Part shown: positions 6,777 to 10,481 of the stretch, piece by piece
Position numbering within the stretch: position 1 is the first letter of the stretch
Layout: every line of letters begins with the position of its first letter
NCBI GenBank assembly: GCA_902474645.1
Contig: CABRWN010000062.1
Coordinates: forward strand, 1 to 10,481
Origin: an uncultured Collinsella sp.
GTDB taxonomy: Bacteria; Actinomycetota; Coriobacteriia; Coriobacteriales; Coriobacteriaceae
Length of the DNA stretch: 10,481 bases
Direction of reading: 5' to 3'
Notes under the pieces: generated by a model
Databases searched by the model: none
The model's input: only the letters and a program-made list of their open reading frames with translations
Told to the model about the DNA's origin: nothing
Program-made: the position numbers and the translations under genes

Positions 6777-9700
6777 TTAGAGGTTGTAGGTGACCACTTG
6801 AGGTTCGGCGGGTTCGACGAAGATGGTTGGATTCGCCTGCTCCACGCGGACGAACTTGACGGTCACGACCTCAAAGCCCGCCTTGTGCAGAACGTCGGCG
6901 TAAACGCGCGCCTGCAAGGCGTGTTTCTCGAGCAGCTGTTCCGGCGTCTCGTCCGGTGTGCCGCCCGTCTTGTAGTCGATGACCAGCGCGCGTGACGGAT
7001 CCGCCGGGTTCGTCGCCAAAGCGTCGATGGCGCCTTCGGCATAGGCGCCGTAGCGAGCGATGTCCTCGTCCTCGCAGCCCAGCGAAAAGAACGGCACCTC
7101 GGCGCGAACGCACGGCCACGCGAGCAGGTCGGCACGAACAGCCGACTTGAGCCAGCGGTTCAGGGCAACGTCGAAGCGTTCGCGCTGCTCCGGCGTCAGG
7201 CGCCACAGGCGCGCCAGCGCATCGGCACGCTCAGCGGGCAGCGCATCGGAACCCATCTCGATGAGCCACTGGCAGGCGGCGTGGAAGGCCGAACCCAAGG
7301 CCATGGGATTGCCGACAGGCTCGACAGCAGCCACGTCTGCATCGATCGTTTCCGAGCCATCCGACTCTGCATCATCGCCGGACTCGTCCATGGGAACACG
7401 AGCCTCGGCGGCACGGTCTTCCGTCTCGGCATGGAGCGCCGCCGCGATTGACGAGTAGCTATACGAGTCACGCGCCGGGAACGGACAGATGCCCATGCGC
7501 ACGCCCACCGCCTGGGGATACACGAGCTCAAACGCATCGGGCTCGGGGTCGGCAGGACCGGGGACGATTGTACTGGCCGAATCGTCGGCAGCATCTGCAT
7601 CGAAATCGCCGCGAACAAGCCCGCCCTCGGCATCCAGCGAAGCGTTAGCCTCAAACGCTTGCTCGCCAAACGTAAAGTCCGTCAGCGAGATAAGCTCGTA
7701 GTCGCCCGGCTTGGAGTTGTCGAACACCAGGCGGTCGGCATCGAGCTGCGGCATGTCCAGAGCGTCGGTCGGCAAAATACGGCGCAGCACGTCGTAGGTC
7801 AGATCGGTCTCGACATCGAAGGTCGGCGCCGTCACCTTGCCACGGCTCACGCCGGCATCCATCGCCAAGATCACCAGCTCGCGCGCACGCGTCATGGCAA
7901 CGTAGAGTAAGCGGGCCCGCTCCTCGAGCGAAAGCTGCAGGTCGTCGTTACGCAGGCGGACAAACGCCTCGGCGGGAGAGCCCGTCGCACAGACGTCCTC
8001 CATGAGCTCCGGCGGCAGCCACAGCGACGTGCCCTTGCCCTTAAACGCATGCTCAAACTGCTTTTTGACGTCGTCGCCCTTCACAAAGGTACCGTCGGCA
8101 AGCTTAACGCCGTCGAAGCGTGCTGGCAGTGCCACGACCTGCGCTCCACCCTCGACGCGACCCATCTGTGCCGCACCCGAGGACTTGCGCACGCCAAAGC
8201 ACTCGGCGACCGCCACAACAGGATATTCCAGACCCTTGGAGGCGTGCACCGTCATGATGCGCACCGCGCCGCCGCCTTCCTCGTTAAGCGCGCCCGGGGC
8301 CTCCTTGCCCGCCAAAAAACGGTCGAAGGCGAGCGCAATGGAGCGCGGCGAGTTACCGAACTCGACCTCAGCCTCAGCCACGGCATCGAGTGCCTTGAGC
8401 ACGTTGGCGGCAATGGCCTTGCCCTCGGGGCCGCGCTGCGCCAGACGCACAAACCAGCCGGAGGCGTTGACCACGTCGCGCGCGATGGCGGCGAACGAAT
8501 CGCGGCCCACGCGACGAAGCGCATACCGCAGCACCTCGCGGGCGCGCGTCACAAGCGGCAAGTCTTGCAAACCCGGCACGTCGAAATCGCTCATGATGCC
8601 CATGTCGATATTCCGGCGCGAGGTCTCCCCTGTCTCGCTATCGAGCTTGGTCGCCAGCGCCAGGAACTCCTGGGCGCCGAGCGCAAACATCGGCGAGGCG
8701 AGCAGCGGCATAAGGCCCTGCGCCGTATCGGCCGGATTGGCGAGCGCACAAACCAGGGCGCGCACCGTCTGCACCTCGGCTGCTTGGGCAAAGACCGAGC
8801 CGCCCGCTATGACGCAGTCGAGCCCCTGATCGCGGAAGGCCTGGGCGTAGACGTCGGCGTTGGTCATGCGGCCCAGCAGCAGCACCATGCCGCCCTGGGG
8901 CTGGCCCGCTTTGACGAGCGCTTGGAACCGCTCGGCAATCGCGCGAGCTTTCGCCTGCGTTCGCTCCTGCGTGCTGCCACCGGCAACGAACAGCGCCTGG
9001 CGGCGCGAAGCCTTTGCCTTGAGCTTGTCCTCGCGATCGTCACTCGGCTCAAGATCCAAGAACCCCTGCATCAAACCACCGGTATTGCCGTCAAAGACGC
9101 GCGCCACATAGCGCAGCACCTCGTCGTGGCTGCGGAAGTTGCGGACAAGCTTGACGAGCTCGCCGGCGGGGGCATCGGAGACGGCAGTCGTCTCGGGCGC
9201 AGCAGAGGAGCCCACCTTGCGCTCCTGGCGACGAAACACCTCAACCTCGGCGCCACGGAAGCGATAGATCGACTGCTGCGCATCGCCCACGGTGCACAGC
9301 GCGCGCTCCCCCGCGCCCGTCAGGTAACGGATCAAATCGACCTGCATCTGGTCGGTATCCTGGAACTCATCGATCATGACCATCTTAAAGCGGCCCTCAT
9401 AGGCTGCTCGGATGGCGGGATAATCGTGCAGCGCCTCGTACGCCATGCGCAACAGATCGTTATTGTCGAGCGCGGACTGGCCGGCCTTGAGCGCGCGGTA
9501 CTCCGCCTCCACAGCACGAGCAAGCCCCACCAGCGCATCGAGCGCCGGGCCGCCGCAGGCAAGCACGATATTGATAAACGCATCGGCCGCCTCGGCCTTG
9601 AGTAGCTCCACCTGCTCCTTAGGAAACGCCTTGCTCGCCCGAGGCATGTTGCACGACATCATGAGTCGCGCCGCATCCTCCATGGTTTTGCCGCTCGCCT

Positions 9701-10409
9701 CAAACGCGTCGATGGCGTCGAGTGCCACCTGCGCTTTCTCGGTCGTGGCCTTGCTTGCGCCCAGCGCCGCACGATAAGCATCGGCAAGCGCCGAGGTATC
9801 GGCCTGGCCGCGCGCCACGCACACATCGTCCATGCCGCCCGGCAGCTGGCTCGATAGCTCCAGCAGGTCGCGCACCAGGCCTTTGATGGTGGTACCGGCG
9901 CCAAACGGCCCGCCCTCGCCCGCCATGGGATACCAAGCGTAGAGGGCCTTAAGCGAAGCGGCGAGCTCAGGCGCGGCATCGGGTGCCGTCGCGCGCCCCA
10001 GCACATGCTCAACAGCCTGGTCCATAAGCTCAGCGGTATCGGTGAGCACCGTGAACTCGGGGTCGATGCCCAGCTCCAGCGCGTGCGCACGCAGGATACG
10101 CGAGCACATGCCGTGAATGGTCGAGATCCAAGCGTCGTCGACCGTCAGGGCCTCTTCGTCCATACCCTCGTCGATAAGCGCACGGCGCACACGGTCGCGA
10201 ATCTCGGCCGCGGCGTCTTTGGTAAAGGTAATGGCGAGCACCTGGTCCAGATGCTCGACAAACGGACCAGATTCGGGCGAGAGCGCGTAGACGATGCGGC
10301 GTGTGAGGGTAAAGGTCTTGCCCGAGCCGGCACCCGCCGAGACAAACAGCGGGCGGTCGAGCGTTTTGACGACTTGCAGCTGTTGCGGCATCAAGGTCGA
10401 AAGATCCAT
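6777..10409 (-). CDS. addA: AddA-type ATP-dependent helicase-nuclease
   Basis: This is the helicase and nuclease subunit of an AddAB-type complex, which resects double-strand DNA ends and prepares 3' tails for RecA. At 1210 aa it is complete and close to Bacillus AddA in length. UvrD-family motifs appear in order: Walker A 'AGAGSGKT' (25-32), Ia 'ITFTKDAAAEIRDRV' (60-74), II 'MIDEFQDTD' (345-353), III 'GDAQQSIYRFRGAE' (375-388), V 'IMTVHASKGLEYP' (718-730) and VI 'LLYVAMTRAR' (834-843). The C-terminal RecB-like nuclease shows H1043 in 'GSAFHAA', D1129 in 'EGAIDAL', D1145 and K1147 in 'VIDYKTG', and Q1166 and Y1170 in 'LQARVY'. All catalytic residues are present. Two acidic stretches (about 921-960 and 995-1030) precede the nuclease. 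The ATG follows AAGGAGG with a long 12-base spacer. The alternatives, UvrD/PcrA or AdnA, fit less well: the former lacks this nuclease, and the AdnAB pair cannot be tested without the neighbour. Confidence 0.88.
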   Translation of the reverse strand: MDLSTLMPQQLQVVKTLDRPLFVSAGAGSGKTFTLTRRIVYALSPESGPFVEHLDQVLAITFTKDAAAEIRDRVRRALIDEGMDEEALTVDDAWISTIHGMCSRILRAHALELGIDPEFTVLTDTAELMDQAVEHVLGRATAPDAAPELAASLKALYAWYPMAGEGGPFGAGTTIKGLVRDLLELSSQLPGGMDDVCVARGQADTSALADAYRAALGASKATTEKAQVALDAIDAFEASGKTMEDAARLMMSCNMPRASKAFPKEQVELLKAEAADAFINIVLACGGPALDALVGLARAVEAEYRALKAGQSALDNNDLLRMAYEALHDYPAIRAAYEGRFKMVMIDEFQDTDQMQVDLIRYLTGAGERALCTVGDAQQSIYRFRGAEVEVFRRQERKVGSSAAPETTAVSDAPAGELVKLVRNFRSHDEVLRYVARVFDGNTGGLMQGFLDLEPSDDREDKLKAKASRRQALFVAGGSTQERTQAKARAIAERFQALVKAGQPQGGMVLLLGRMTNADVYAQAFRDQGLDCVIAGGSVFAQAAEVQTVRALVCALANPADTAQGLMPLLASPMFALGAQEFLALATKLDSETGETSRRNIDMGIMSDFDVPGLQDLPLVTRAREVLRYALRRVGRDSFAAIARDVVNASGWFVRLAQRGPEGKAIAANVLKALDAVAEAEVEFGNSPRSIALAFDRFLAGKEAPGALNEEGGGAVRIMTVHASKGLEYPVVAVAECFGVRKSSGAAQMGRVEGGAQVVALPARFDGVKLADGTFVKGDDVKKQFEHAFKGKGTSLWLPPELMEDVCATGSPAEAFVRLRNDDLQLSLEERARLLYVAMTRARELVILAMDAGVSRGKVTAPTFDVETDLTYDVLRRILPTDALDMPQLDADRLVFDNSKPGDYELISLTDFTFGEQAFEANASLDAEGGLVRGDFDADAADDSASTIVPGPADPEPDAFELVYPQAVGVRMGICPFPARDSYSYSSIAAALHAETEDRAAEARVPMDESGDDAESDGSETIDADVAAVEPVGNPMALGSAFHAACQWLIEMGSDALPAERADALARLWRLTPEQRERFDVALNRWLKSAVRADLLAWPCVRAEVPFFSLGCEDEDIARYGAYAEGAIDALATNPADPSRALVIDYKTGGTPDETPEQLLEKHALQARVYADVLHKAGFEVVTVKFVRVEQANPTIFVEPAEPQVVTYNL

Positions 10410-10421
10410 GGTCTACACGTC

Positions 10422-10428
10422 CCTCCTT
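10422..10428 (-). promoter_or_regulatory. Ribosome binding site of the addA-type gene
   Basis: AAGGAGG is a near-perfect Shine-Dalgarno, 12 bases before the ATG at 10407-10409, which is longer than usual. Within the spacer the only alternative start, a GTG, is followed at once by TAG, so no nearer start exists. The motif overlaps the TAA that would end the upstream reading frame (10427-10429), typical of linked genes. Confidence 0.65.
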
Positions 10429-10481
10429 ACAAACGTTCCTTCGTGGTTATACGAGCAGCGCGCATGCGCGGCTTGCGCCGA
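10427..10481 (-). CDS. C-terminal tail of an upstream gene, possibly addB (partial)
   Basis: One minus-strand frame enters from the right edge and gives 17 residues, RRKPRMRAARITTKERL, then TAA. Its stop overlaps the Shine-Dalgarno of the addA-type gene and lies 17 bases before that gene's ATG, an arrangement common within operons. The strongly basic tail cannot be assigned to a family by itself. In Firmicutes addB usually lies directly upstream of addA, so addB is the likeliest identity, but this is inference from position only. A competing reading is that the stretch is non-coding and holds a promoter; a TATAAC box is present at 10446-10451. Confidence 0.4.
   Translation of the reverse strand, partial: RRKPRMRAARITTKERL

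Noticed and set aside
8049..9605. A 518-codon open frame on the plus strand inside the addA-type gene
   Set aside because: It is antisense to conserved helicase motifs, and its translation matches no family I know.
10430..10445. LexA (SOS) box upstream of the addA-type gene around GAACGTTTG
   Set aside because: The Gram-positive consensus needs CGAAC-N4-GTTCG; here GAAC is followed directly by GTTTG without the spacer.

Overview
The window looks like a chromosomal segment from a high-G+C Gram-positive bacterium, most likely a member of the Coriobacteriia (a Collinsella-like gut actinobacterium). This rests on the G+C-rich codon use, on DnaE reading like actinobacterial DnaE1 (intact PHP metal site, 'YAFNKSH' rather than the proteobacterial 'YGFNKSH'), and on the AddA-type recombination helicase. 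The genus is inferred from protein character; no database was searched.

All recognisable genes lie on the minus strand, so the transcriptional order runs from the right edge to the left. At the far right is a 17-codon C-terminal tail of an upstream gene, possibly addB. Next is a complete addA-type helicase-nuclease (6777-10409, 1210 aa), whose Shine-Dalgarno overlaps the stop of that tail. A 175-bp gap follows, holding a strong 63-bp hairpin just after the addA stop and a possible promoter for the next gene. Then comes a complete replicative DNA polymerase III alpha subunit, dnaE (2798-6601, 1267 aa). A second gap of 163 bp is mostly filled by a 127-bp nested palindrome with two perfect 37-bp inverted arms. 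Last is a SWIM-zinc-finger SNF2-family helicase (2634 leftwards, running out of the window), interrupted by a single-base frameshift near 1544-1547.

The genes share a DNA replication and repair theme: AddA would process double-strand ends for RecA, DnaE copies the chromosome with probable PHP-domain proofreading, and the SNF2 protein would be an ATP-driven DNA translocase of unknown role. The hairpins between them suggest separate transcription units rather than one tight operon.

I did not find a clearly new multi-gene system. The most unusual items are the 127-bp nested palindrome, the frameshifted SNF2 gene whose Walker B also reads LAEAQ instead of LDEAQ, the second hairpin after addA, and lineage-type insertions in DnaE. 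No tRNA, rRNA, CRISPR, insertion sequence or phage gene is visible.
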